Shown in pieces: positions 7,309-15,041 of a DNA stretch of 64,000 nt. Under the pieces are notes generated by a model. That model did not search any database and was not told the origin of the DNA. It saw nothing but the letters and a program-made list of their open reading frames with translations. The stretch lies in NCBI RefSeq assembly GCF_042650645.1, contig NZ_JBHSBI010000028.1, forward strand, positions 1 through 64,000, read 5' to 3'. The first letter of the stretch is position 1. Every line of letters starts with the position of its first letter. This stretch comes from Nonomuraea purpurea. GTDB lineage: Bacteria; Actinomycetota; Actinomycetes; Streptosporangiales; Streptosporangiaceae. The position numbers were made by a program, and so were the translations under genes.

Positions 7309-8925
7309 TCAGCGGGACTCTCGGCGGAAGGACTCCAGGGCCAGCAGGGCCACGTGGAGCGACAGGCACGACTCGACGTCGTCGAGGTCGGTGTCGAGGA
7401 TGCGTTCGAGCCGTCGCAGCCGATCGTAGAAGGCCGGCCTGGACAGATGGGCCTTCTGCGCGGCCACCGCCTTGTTGCGTCCGGCGTCGAGATAGATGCG
7501 CAGGATGCGGGTGAGGTCGCCGCCGCGCTGCGCGTCGTGGGCCAGCAGCGGCCCCAGCTCCCGCTCGGCGAACGTCTGCAGCCTGGCGTCGTCGCGCAGC
7601 AGGTGGAGCAGCCCGCGCAGGCGCAGGTCGGGCAGCCGGTAGAAGGCCCGGCCGTCGGGCTGGCGGACCGCGACGTCGGCCACCTGCTCGGCTTCGAGGA
7701 AGCTGCGGCGTACGTCCCTGATGGACTCCACCACCGAGCCTGCCGCCAGCACGAACGCCGAGCCGGGCCGCCACAGCACGCGCAGCCGGTCGGCGAGCGT
7801 CGTCAGCGCGGGCTCGGCCTGGGCGCGTGGCGGGAGCGGCAGCAGGATGCCGACGCGTTCCTGGTCGAGCGCGCCCACCAGGGCGGGCAGGCGGGCGTCG
7901 CGGCAGGCGGCGGCGGTGGCCTCGGCCAGCTCGCCGAGCTGGGCCTGGCCGTCGAGGGCCTGGTCGGCGGGGTCGGTCGGCCGGATGACGACGCTGATCA
8001 GCTTGCGGCCCGTGAGCGGCACGCCGGCGGCGCGGGCGCGGGCCGCGGCCTCGTCGGGGTCGGCGTAGGCGTGGGTCAGGATGCCGGTGATGATCGTGCC
8101 GTGGGCCTGGCGTTCGAGTGACTCCTGGTGGCGTTCGAGCAGGCGGCCCAGCGCGAGCGTGGTGGCGGCGCGTTCGGCCAGCACCATGTCGCGCGGTGAC
8201 GGCGGAGTGTCGCAGATCAGGATGAGCCGCCCCCAGTCCTGCCCGCGCGCCCCGACCGTGGTGACCAGCCAGCCGGAGGCCGGATCGTAGGCGGTGCGCT
8301 CGGCCGGCGCCACCGCCCGCGACCTGGTCTCCCAGCCGGCCAGCAGGGAGCCCGCGTCGCGTCCCGCGGACTCGCAGGCCAGTACCTGGTGGGCGAGGTT
8401 CTCCAGCAGCACGGGGCGGCCGGACAGCCGGGCCACCTGGGCCAGCACCTCGGCCGGCGAGGCGCCCTCGACCGACAGCTCGGTGAAGACCTCGTGAAGC
8501 TGGTCGGAGGCGCGCAGCTCCTCAAGCTGGATGTCGATGATCCGGGCGTGCACGGACTCGGTGATCTGCACGAACGGCGTCTCGCGGGTCAGCACGATCA
8601 CCGGCAGGCCGTGTTCCTCGGCTGTCTTGACCACGGCGCGCGGCAGCTCGCGGACGAACCTGCGGCCCAGCTCCACGATCAGCCCCGAGGCCCCGACGGA
8701 GGAGAGTTCGCCGATGTAGTCGGCGAGTTTCTCCGGGTCCTCGGGGAGGGCGACGCCGGTGGTGAGCACCAGTTCCCCGCCGCGCAGGAGTTGGGCGATG
8801 TCGGCGATCTCGCCGACGTGCACCCACCGCACCTTGGTGTCGAGCCGGTCGGCGCCCGCGACCACGCGCGGGCTGCCCCGGCGTACGGTCTCCAGGGCGA
8901 GGACGTCGGCAATGGTGGGCAACAC
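7309..8925 (-). CDS. PucR family transcription regulator
   Basis: A 538-residue regulator. The N-terminal PucR domain (about 5-125) is a purine-catabolism-regulator-like sensor module (WVHVGEIADIAQLLRGGELV). A GGDEF-like middle part spans about 290-410, and the C-terminal PucR helix-turn-helix (YLDAGRNKAVAAQKAHLSRP, near 475-530) binds DNA. In actinobacteria such proteins control purine, amino-acid and GABA catabolism. The gene lies 57 bp downstream of the acyl-CoA synthetase start region, on the same strand, and could be co-transcribed with it. A second PucR gene lies at 19678-21141. Confidence 0.9.
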   Translation of the reverse strand: MLPTIADVLALETVRRGSPRVVAGADRLDTKVRWVHVGEIADIAQLLRGGELVLTTGVALPEDPEKLADYIGELSSVGASGLIVELGRRFVRELPRAVVKTAEEHGLPVIVLTRETPFVQITESVHARIIDIQLEELRASDQLHEVFTELSVEGASPAEVLAQVARLSGRPVLLENLAHQVLACESAGRDAGSLLAGWETRSRAVAPAERTAYDPASGWLVTTVGARGQDWGRLILICDTPPSPRDMVLAERAATTLALGRLLERHQESLERQAHGTIITGILTHAYADPDEAAARARAAGVPLTGRKLISVVIRPTDPADQALDGQAQLGELAEATAAACRDARLPALVGALDQERVGILLPLPPRAQAEPALTTLADRLRVLWRPGSAFVLAAGSVVESIRDVRRSFLEAEQVADVAVRQPDGRAFYRLPDLRLRGLLHLLRDDARLQTFAERELGPLLAHDAQRGGDLTRILRIYLDAGRNKAVAAQKAHLSRPAFYDRLRRLERILDTDLDDVESCLSLHVALLALESFRRESR

Positions 8926-8982
8926 GGGGCAGAGCCTAGCCGATCAACTTGTAAGAGCGGCCATGTGCCAATTTACGCTTTG

Positions 8983-10611
8983 TCACTGGTTAAGGTCCTC
9001 TTCCCTGAATTCCGCCCTGGGTTCACGCACCCGCAGCTCCACCCGGCGGATCTTCCCGGAGATCGTTTTGGGCAACTCGCCGAACTCCAGCCGGCGAATC
9101 CGCTTGTACGGCGCCAGTTCCCTGCGGCAGTGCTCGAAGATCGACCGGGCGGTGGCCGCGTCCGCCTCGGCCCCGGGGGCCAGGGTCACGTACGCCTTCG
9201 GCACCGCCAGCCGTACCGGGTCGGGCGCGGGCACCACGGCCGCCTCCGCGACCGCCGCGTGCTCCAGGAGCACGCTCTCCAGCTCGAACGGCGAGATGCG
9301 GTAGTCGGAGGCTTTGAAGACGTCGTCGGTTCTGCCCACGTAGGTGATGTAGCCGTCCTGGTCGCGGGTGGCGACGTCGCCGGTGTGGTAGAAGCCGCCG
9401 CGCATGGATTCACTCGATCCACCAACATATCCGGACATGAGGCCCAAGGGGCGGCGGTCGTCCAGCGGCAGGCAGATCTCCCCGTCGTCCCCGGGCTCGC
9501 CGCTGACGGGGTCGAGCAGCACGACGTCGTACCCGGGCAGCGGCCGGCCCATCGACCCCGGCCTGACCGGCTCCCCCGGAGCGTTGCCGATCTGCGCGGT
9601 GGTCTCGGTCTGGCCGTAGCCGTCCCTGATCGTGATGCCCCACGCCTTGTCCACCTGGTCGATGATCTCCGGGTTGAGCGGCTCGCCGGCGGCCACCGCC
9701 GTACGCAGGGGCAGCTTCCAGGCCGTCAGGTCCTCCTGGATGAGCATCCGCCACACGGTCGGCGGCGCGCAGAACGTGGTCACCCGCTCCTGCCGCAGCA
9801 CCTCCAGCAGCGCGGGGGCGGAGAAACGCTCGTAGTCGTGGACGAGCACGGTGGCCCCGGCGTTCCACGGCGCGAACACGTTGCTCCACGCGTGCTTGGC
9901 CCACCCGGAGGAGGAGACGTTGAGGTGCACGTCGCCGGGCCGCAGCCCGATCCAGAACATGGTCGACAGGTGCCCGGCCGGATAGGAGGCGTGCGTGTGC
10001 TCGACCAGCTTCGGCTGGGAGGTCGTGCCGGAGGTGAAGTAGAGCAGCAGGGTGTCGCCCGAGCGGGTCGGCGCGTCGGGGGTGAACAGCGGGCTCGCCT
10101 CGTAGGCGTCGTGGTACGGCAGCCAGGAGCCGGCGTCACCGACGGCGATCTTCGTGTGGTCGCCGTCCCCGAACTTGCCCGCGTCGGCCGCGTCCGCGAT
10201 CACGTGGGAGACGCGGCCGCGTTCGATGCGTTCGGCGATGTCCTTGGCGGTCAGCAGCGTGGTGGCCGGGATGATGACCGCGCCCAGCTTCATCGCGGCC
10301 AGCACCGACTCCCACAGCTCGGCCTGGTTGCCCAGCATGAGCAGGATCCGGTCGCCCCTGCGCACCCCCTGCCCGCGCAGCCAGTTGGCGACCTGGTTGG
10401 AGCGCGCGGTCAGCTCGGCGAAGGTGGAGGAGGCCGGGCGCGAGCCCACGATCTTCAGAGCGACGGCGTCGGGGGTCTCGGCGGTCAGCACCCCGTCGAA
10501 CCAGTCGAGCGCCCAGTTGAAGCCTTCGAGGTGCGGCCAGCGGAAGTCGCGGCGGGCGGTGGCGGGATCGGCGTCGAGGAGGAAGTCGCGGGCGGCACGG
10601 AATTCGCTCAT
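8983..10611 (-). CDS. AMP-dependent acyl-CoA synthetase
   Basis: A 542-residue ANL-superfamily enzyme that activates a carboxylate with ATP and joins it to CoA. Motifs in order are the AMP-binding loop LLLYFTSGTTSQPK (about 190-205), DGYGQTETT (about 338-346), the hinge region YVGRTDDVFKASDYRISPFE, and the C-terminal catalytic lysine in KTISGKIRR. It resembles the medium-chain and acetoacetyl or benzoate-type synthetases more than acetyl-CoA synthetase; the acid is not predictable. It may form an operon with the TetR gene upstream (12 bp gap) and the PucR gene downstream. Confidence 0.9.
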   Translation of the reverse strand: MSEFRAARDFLLDADPATARRDFRWPHLEGFNWALDWFDGVLTAETPDAVALKIVGSRPASSTFAELTARSNQVANWLRGQGVRRGDRILLMLGNQAELWESVLAAMKLGAVIIPATTLLTAKDIAERIERGRVSHVIADAADAGKFGDGDHTKIAVGDAGSWLPYHDAYEASPLFTPDAPTRSGDTLLLYFTSGTTSQPKLVEHTHASYPAGHLSTMFWIGLRPGDVHLNVSSSGWAKHAWSNVFAPWNAGATVLVHDYERFSAPALLEVLRQERVTTFCAPPTVWRMLIQEDLTAWKLPLRTAVAAGEPLNPEIIDQVDKAWGITIRDGYGQTETTAQIGNAPGEPVRPGSMGRPLPGYDVVLLDPVSGEPGDDGEICLPLDDRRPLGLMSGYVGGSSESMRGGFYHTGDVATRDQDGYITYVGRTDDVFKASDYRISPFELESVLLEHAAVAEAAVVPAPDPVRLAVPKAYVTLAPGAEADAATARSIFEHCRRELAPYKRIRRLEFGELPKTISGKIRRVELRVREPRAEFREEDLNQ

Positions 10612-10623
10612 GCCCGGATCCTG

Positions 10624-11325
10624 CTACGTCGTCAGCCGCCGCTCAAGGCCGTCGAGCACCGAGGTGAGCCCGAAGTCGAAGGCGGTCTCGCGGATGGCCT
10701 GCGGGTCGTCGTAGGCATCCAGGTTGATGCGCTCAAGCATGCCGGGAAAGTCTTTGACCACCCTGGCGACCTGCGCGCGCATCTCGTCGGCGTCGTACTG
10801 GCGCTCGCCCATGACGGTGTTCCACGCGACCTCGGGGGTGGTCATGCCGTAGATGTAGGCGGTGAGCGCGCTCCCGGCGTACTCGACGTCGATCCCCTGG
10901 AAGCCGGCCGAGATGAATATCCGGCGCAGCCGGTCGGCGATCTGGAGGGCGTTCGGGCCGAGCGCGGGCATGCGGCCGAGGAGGTCGGCCGACCACGGGT
11001 GGCGCAGCATCACGATGCGCATGCTGCGGGCCAGGGCCGAGGCCGCCTCGCGCCAGCCCGCCTCCTCCGGTTCGGGCACGCTCATCTCGCCCCACACCTG
11101 GTCGTAGACCAGTTCAAGGAGTTCGTCCTTGTGGGAGACGTGCCAGTAGAGGCTGGTGGCGCCTGCCTGCAACTTCGCGCCGAGTTTGCGCATGCTCAGC
11201 CCGGCCAGCCCCTCCTCGTCGAGCAGCGCGACGGCCGCGTTGACGATCTCTTCGCGGCTGAGGCCGGGGCTGGTGGCCTTGCGCGGCTCGCGAAGCCAGA
11301 CGGAGGAGAACTGCTTGCCGGTCAT
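10624..11325 (-). CDS. TetR/AcrR repressor of the divergent MFS exporter
   Basis: A 233-residue TetR-class repressor. The N-terminal helix-turn-helix (IVNAAVALLDEEGLAGLSMR, ending in YWHVSHKDEL) is of the TetR/TetR_C_1 class. The C-terminal ligand domain includes HPWSADLLGRMPALGPNALQ. I chose the ATG at 11325 because the family N-terminus begins there; a longer frame upstream reads through the operator repeats. It is transcribed divergently from the exporter at 11381, and the gap holds three copies of a 16-base element. It is therefore expected to repress both genes until an effector, probably the exported drug, binds. Confidence 0.88.
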   Translation of the reverse strand: MTGKQFSSVWLREPRKATSPGLSREEIVNAAVALLDEEGLAGLSMRKLGAKLQAGATSLYWHVSHKDELLELVYDQVWGEMSVPEPEEAGWREAASALARSMRIVMLRHPWSADLLGRMPALGPNALQIADRLRRIFISAGFQGIDVEYAGSALTAYIYGMTTPEVAWNTVMGERQYDADEMRAQVARVVKDFPGMLERINLDAYDDPQAIRETAFDFGLTSVLDGLERRLTT

Positions 11326-11344
11326 CCTCCAAGGATAAATCCAT

Positions 11345-11402
11345 TCGTACAGTGTGCGAGAGTTGTCGTACAGTGTGCGAGTGAACTCGAACACTGTACG
11401 AG
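11345..11402. promoter_or_regulatory. Triple operator between tetR and the MFS gene
   Basis: TCGTACAGTGTGCGAG occurs at 11345-11360 and again at 11366-11381. A near-inverted copy CTCGAACACTGTACGA lies at 11386-11401. TACAGT at 11369-11374 could be the -10 box of the exporter, placing the promoter inside the operators. Confidence 0.75.
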
Positions 11403-12829
11403 ACCCCCGTCGCTGGTGGATCCTCGTGGTCCTCTGCTTGGCGCTGCTGGTGCTGGTCGTCGACAACACCGTGCTCAACCTCGCGATCCCCTCGCTGAGC
11501 GAGGAGATGGGCGCGACACCGTCCGACATCCAGTGGATCATCAACGCCTACGTGCTGGCCTACGCGGGGCTGCTGCTCACCTCGGGCAGCCTGAGCGACA
11601 AGTACGGCCGCCGCCTGTTCCTGATCATCGGCCTGGTGTTCTTCGGTGGCGCGTCACTGGTCGCGGTGCTCGTCACCGAGCCGTGGCAACTGATCGCCGC
11701 GCGGGCCCTGATGGGCATCGGCGGCTCGATCATGATGCCCTCGACGCTGTCGATCCTGATGACCGTGTTCGACGAGAGCGAGCGGCGCAAGGCCATGGCG
11801 GCCTGGAGCGCCGTGGCCCTGGTCGGCATGGTCTCCGGCCCGACGCTGGGCGGCTTCCTGCTGGAGCACTACTGGTGGGGCTCGGTCTTCCTGCTGAACA
11901 TCCCGATCGCGGCGATCGCCATCGCGGCCGCCGTCGTGCTCATGCCCGAGACCCGCAGCGAGGGCCGCAGGATCGACCCCGTGGGCGTGGTGCTGTCCGT
12001 CGTGGGCCTGACCTCGGCGGTCTATGTGATCATCGAGAGGGAGTGGAACGTCCCCGTCATCGCGCTGGCCGTCATCGCCCTGGGCGCGTTCGTGATCTGG
12101 GAGCGCAGGCAGGTGGAGCCGATGTTGCCGCTCCACCTGTTCGCCAACCGCAACTTCAGCGGCGCGTCCTTCTCGATCCTGCTGATGGCGTTCGGCGCGG
12201 GCTCCGTGATGCTGATGCTCACCCAGTACCTGCAGTTCGTGCTGGGCTTCGGGGAGATGCAGGCCGGCCTGGCCATGCTGCCCTACGCCGTGGCCGCGGC
12301 CATCTTCAACGGCGTGGGCGCGGGGCTCGGCCGGCGGCTCAGCAACCGGGTGCTGATCGGCGCCGGGCTGCTGCTGATGGCAGGAGGCTTCGTCGTGATG
12401 GCCTTCACCACCAGCTACATGGAGCTGCTGATCGGGTTGGTGATCATGGGGATCGGCGGCGGTCTGGCCGGTCCTTCCGCCTACGCCTCGCTCATGGGGG
12501 CCATCCCGATGGAGCACGCCGGGGTCGGCTCCGCGCTCAACGACACCGTCCAGCAGGTCGGCATGGCGCTGAGCATCGCGATCCTGGGCAGCGTGCTGGC
12601 CGGGCGGTACACCTCCGAGATGCCCGCCGACCTGCCCGCGGCCGCCAGGGAGTCGATCGGCGCCGCCCATCCGATGGGCTTCGGCGAGGCCGCCAACCAG
12701 GCGTTCACCTCGGCCATGCACCTGGGCGCATGGGTCGGCGCCGCCTTCTGCGTGGCCGCCGCCCTGCTCGCATTGGCCGTGCTGCGCCCCGCCAAACCGG
12801 CCGCCGCCCCCGAGCCGGCGCAGGTCTAG
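11381..12829 (+). CDS. MFS drug exporter, DHA2 (14-TM) family
   Basis: About 482 residues with 14 predicted membrane helices, of the EmrB/QacA drug:H+ antiporter family. Motifs include the TM1 segment VVDNTVLNLAIPSL, WIINAYVLAYAGLLL, loop motif A GSLSDKYGRR, and motif C-like ALVGMVSGPTLGGFL. The GTG at 11381 is preferred: TACAGT lies 6 bases upstream (leaderless), and residues before it would be encoded inside the operator. A GTG at 11354 would add nine residues. It is controlled by the divergent TetR protein and probably exports a toxic or antibiotic compound. Its stop codon shares a CTAG with the convergent alternative oxidase gene. Confidence 0.9.
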   Translation: MNSNTVRDPRRWWILVVLCLALLVLVVDNTVLNLAIPSLSEEMGATPSDIQWIINAYVLAYAGLLLTSGSLSDKYGRRLFLIIGLVFFGGASLVAVLVTEPWQLIAARALMGIGGSIMMPSTLSILMTVFDESERRKAMAAWSAVALVGMVSGPTLGGFLLEHYWWGSVFLLNIPIAAIAIAAAVVLMPETRSEGRRIDPVGVVLSVVGLTSAVYVIIEREWNVPVIALAVIALGAFVIWERRQVEPMLPLHLFANRNFSGASFSILLMAFGAGSVMLMLTQYLQFVLGFGEMQAGLAMLPYAVAAAIFNGVGAGLGRRLSNRVLIGAGLLLMAGGFVVMAFTTSYMELLIGLVIMGIGGGLAGPSAYASLMGAIPMEHAGVGSALNDTVQQVGMALSIAILGSVLAGRYTSEMPADLPAAARESIGAAHPMGFGEAANQAFTSAMHLGAWVGAAFCVAAALLALAVLRPAKPAAAPEPAQV

Positions 12830-13524
12830 CGCACACGGGGCTCTCGCATGCTCTCCAAGCTGTCGAGCTTGTGGCAGCGCTCGTCGTGGCCGATCTGCCT
12901 GAGCAGGTCGGCCACCGAGCGGAAGCGGCCGTACTCGGCGGCGTACGTGCCGGGGTCGGGCACGAACTCCAGGTCGGGGTTGTCCGCCACGAACGTCATG
13001 TACTCGTGCTCGGCGTGGTCCTCGAACTCCGCGTTGAGCCGGTAGCTCCAGTCGGGCCTGACCAGGAACAGCACCCAGGACACGTGGTAGTAGAAGAACG
13101 CGATCAGCCAGGGCGCGGCCTTGTGCAGCAGCCACGTCTGCCTCTGCCCGCTGCGCTGCACCAGGTCCTGCATGATCAGCAGGTGCCACTGCTCGTTGTC
13201 CTGGTCGGCGCGGGCCTCCACGATCCGCTCGAAGACCCGCCTGGCCAGCGCGGAGCGGCCCGCGTGCCGGTGCACGGCCCAGTAGCCCATCCGCTCCCAC
13301 GCCTGGTAGGGCACGCGGGCGATGATCTCCAGCATGGCGAACTTCGTGTATGAGCCCTTCGGGCCGTACATGAGGTCCACAGGCTTGAACATCATCCTGG
13401 CCAGCGGGCTGTAGCTCATGCGCGGGGTGTCGAGGGTGTCCTGCTGGGCCCGGCGCAACTGGTCGCGGTCGAGCTTGGGCGGGCCGGACGGGGCCTCGGG
13501 GCGGTTGTCGACGGTGACGGTCAT
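12826..13524 (-). CDS. Alternative oxidase (AOX-type di-iron quinol oxidase)
   Basis: A 232-residue protein with the di-iron motifs of the alternative oxidase family: E in RIVEARAD, NEQWHLL (the NERMHL counterpart), FEDHAEHEY (the LEEEAVHTY counterpart) and IGHDERCHK (the DEAHH counterpart). The hydrophobic segment LIAFFYYHVSWVLFLV is the membrane-interacting part. It would move electrons from reduced quinone to oxygen without pumping protons, at the inner face of the membrane. The ATG at 13524 has AAGGAGA 8 bases upstream; a longer frame to 13656 lacks this. It is convergent with the MFS gene. AOX is uncommon in actinobacteria. The annotation rests on the spacing of the Glu and His ligands. 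Confidence 0.8.
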   Translation of the reverse strand: MTVTVDNRPEAPSGPPKLDRDQLRRAQQDTLDTPRMSYSPLARMMFKPVDLMYGPKGSYTKFAMLEIIARVPYQAWERMGYWAVHRHAGRSALARRVFERIVEARADQDNEQWHLLIMQDLVQRSGQRQTWLLHKAAPWLIAFFYYHVSWVLFLVRPDWSYRLNAEFEDHAEHEYMTFVADNPDLEFVPDPGTYAAEYGRFRSVADLLRQIGHDERCHKLDSLESMREPRVR

Positions 13525-13678
13525 CTCGATGTCTCCTTCATCTCGGATGACTCGATCGTGGCCGAGAGCAGTGGCCCCGGTCGTCGCCCTGAAGTCGGCT
13601 TTCGCGATGCCCCGGGCGGCGTAGCGAGCTCGCGTTCCGTACATCGCCAGGCGCACGGGACATCCCCTAAGGGGCGGA

Positions 13679-13728
13679 CTTACACCGTGTAAGGTGAATT
13701 GACCGTACGCCGACAGGTTGCGGATAGG
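13679..13728 (+). promoter_or_regulatory. Palindrome and promoter ahead of the aminotransferase
   Basis: A perfect inverted repeat CTTACAC-C-GTGTAAG at 13679-13693 is followed by TTGACC (13699-13704) and, 18 bases on, GATAGG (13723-13728). The palindrome directly ahead of the -35 box suggests an operator, perhaps for activation. CCCCTAAGGGG at 13664-13674 is a second short palindrome. Confidence 0.5.
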
Positions 13729-13760
13729 AGGGCGAGGTCCAGAAAGGGATACTCGATAAC

Positions 13761-15041
13761 ATGTCGGAGCTTCTCGCGCGCCACCGGGCTGTCATGCCCA
13801 ACTGGTTGGCACTCAACTACAACGACCCCATCGAGCTCGTCAGCGGCAAGGGCAACCGCGTCATCGACGCCGACGGCAAGAGCTACCTCGACTTCTTCGC
13901 CGGCATCCTGACCAACATGATCGGCTACGACGTGCCGGAAGTACGCGAGGCCGTCGAGCGCCAGATCGCCACCGGCGTGGTGCACACCAGCACCGTCTAC
14001 CTGCTACGCGGCCAGATCGAGCTCGCGGAGAAGATCGCGCGGCTGTCCGGCATCCCCGACGCCAAGGTCTTCTTCACCAACTCGGGCACCGAGGCCAACG
14101 AGACCGCGCTGCTGCTGGCCACCTACGCGCGCAAGAGCGACCAGGTCCTCGCCATGCGCCAGAGCTACCACGGGCGCAGCTTCGGCGCGGTCAGCGTCAC
14201 CTCCAACCGGTCGTGGAAGAACAACTCGCTCTCCCCGCTCAACGTGCACTTCCTGCACGGCGCCGACCGGCACCTCACCCAGTTCAAGGGCCTGTCGGAC
14301 GCCGACTACATCGCCGCGTGCGTGGACGACCTGCGCCACGTGCTGGCCACGGCCGTCTCCAACGACGTGGCGGCGCTCATCGCCGAGCCGATCCAGGGCG
14401 TCGGCGGATTCACCATGGCGCCCGACGGGCTGTTCGCCGCCTACAAGGAGGTCCTCGACGAGCAGGGCATCCTGTTCATCTCCGACGAGGTCCAGACCGG
14501 CTGGGGACGGACCGGCAGCGCGTTCTTCGGCATCGGGAACCACGGCGTGACCCCCGACATGATCACCTTCGCCAAGGGGCTCGGCAACGGCTTCGCCGTC
14601 GGCGGCGTCGTGGCGCGCGGCGACCTGATGGACGCCCCGCACGCCGTGGGCCTGTCCACGTTCGGCGGCAACCCCGTCTCCATGGCCGCCGCCAACGCCA
14701 CCCTCGACTACGTGCTCGACCACGACCTGCAGGCCAACGCGGCGCGCACCGGCGAGATCATCCTGCGCGGCCTGCACCAGGCCGCCGAGCGTCTGCCCGT
14801 GGTCAAGGGCGTGCGCGGCAAGGGCCTGATGTTCGCCGTCGAACTCCAAACCCCCGCCCAGGCCGCCCGCTTCATGGAGGAGACCAAGAAGGCGGGCCTG
14901 CTGGCGGGCAAGGGCGGCCTGTACGGCACCGCCATCCGCATGGCCCCGCCGCTCACCCTGACGGTGGACGAGGCGACCGAGGGCCTGGGGATCATCGTCC
15001 ACGCACTCGACATCATCAACGCGGAGGCTGCGGACCAGTGA
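13761..15041 (+). CDS. Class III aminotransferase (AGXT2 / beta-alanine-pyruvate type)
   Basis: A 426-residue PLP enzyme. Key features are the NSGTEANETALLLA phosphate-binding stretch (about 110-123), SYHGRSFG, the LFISDEVQTGWGRTG aspartate motif (about 237-250), and the PLP lysine in TFAKGLGNGF (about 273-282). It is closest to the alanine-glyoxylate aminotransferase 2 and 3-aminoisobutyrate/beta-alanine-pyruvate group. It overlaps mmsA by GTGA, so the two are translationally coupled. Together they would convert beta-alanine or 3-aminoisobutyrate to the semialdehyde and on to acetyl-CoA or propionyl-CoA, as in pyrimidine or valine breakdown. Confidence 0.9.
   Translation: MSELLARHRAVMPNWLALNYNDPIELVSGKGNRVIDADGKSYLDFFAGILTNMIGYDVPEVREAVERQIATGVVHTSTVYLLRGQIELAEKIARLSGIPDAKVFFTNSGTEANETALLLATYARKSDQVLAMRQSYHGRSFGAVSVTSNRSWKNNSLSPLNVHFLHGADRHLTQFKGLSDADYIAACVDDLRHVLATAVSNDVAALIAEPIQGVGGFTMAPDGLFAAYKEVLDEQGILFISDEVQTGWGRTGSAFFGIGNHGVTPDMITFAKGLGNGFAVGGVVARGDLMDAPHAVGLSTFGGNPVSMAAANATLDYVLDHDLQANAARTGEIILRGLHQAAERLPVVKGVRGKGLMFAVELQTPAQAARFMEETKKAGLLAGKGGLYGTAIRMAPPLTLTVDEATEGLGIIVHALDIINAEAADQ

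Noticed and set aside
8389..13353. A plus-strand open frame of 1654 codons
   Set aside because: It runs antisense to five well-supported genes and has Gly/Ala/Arg-rich sequence without domains; this is a GC-rich shadow frame.
13664..13674. CCCCTAAGGGG hairpin as a terminator
   Set aside because: The stem is five pairs with a one-base centre, has no T-tract and lies in a promoter region; I list it only as a palindrome.
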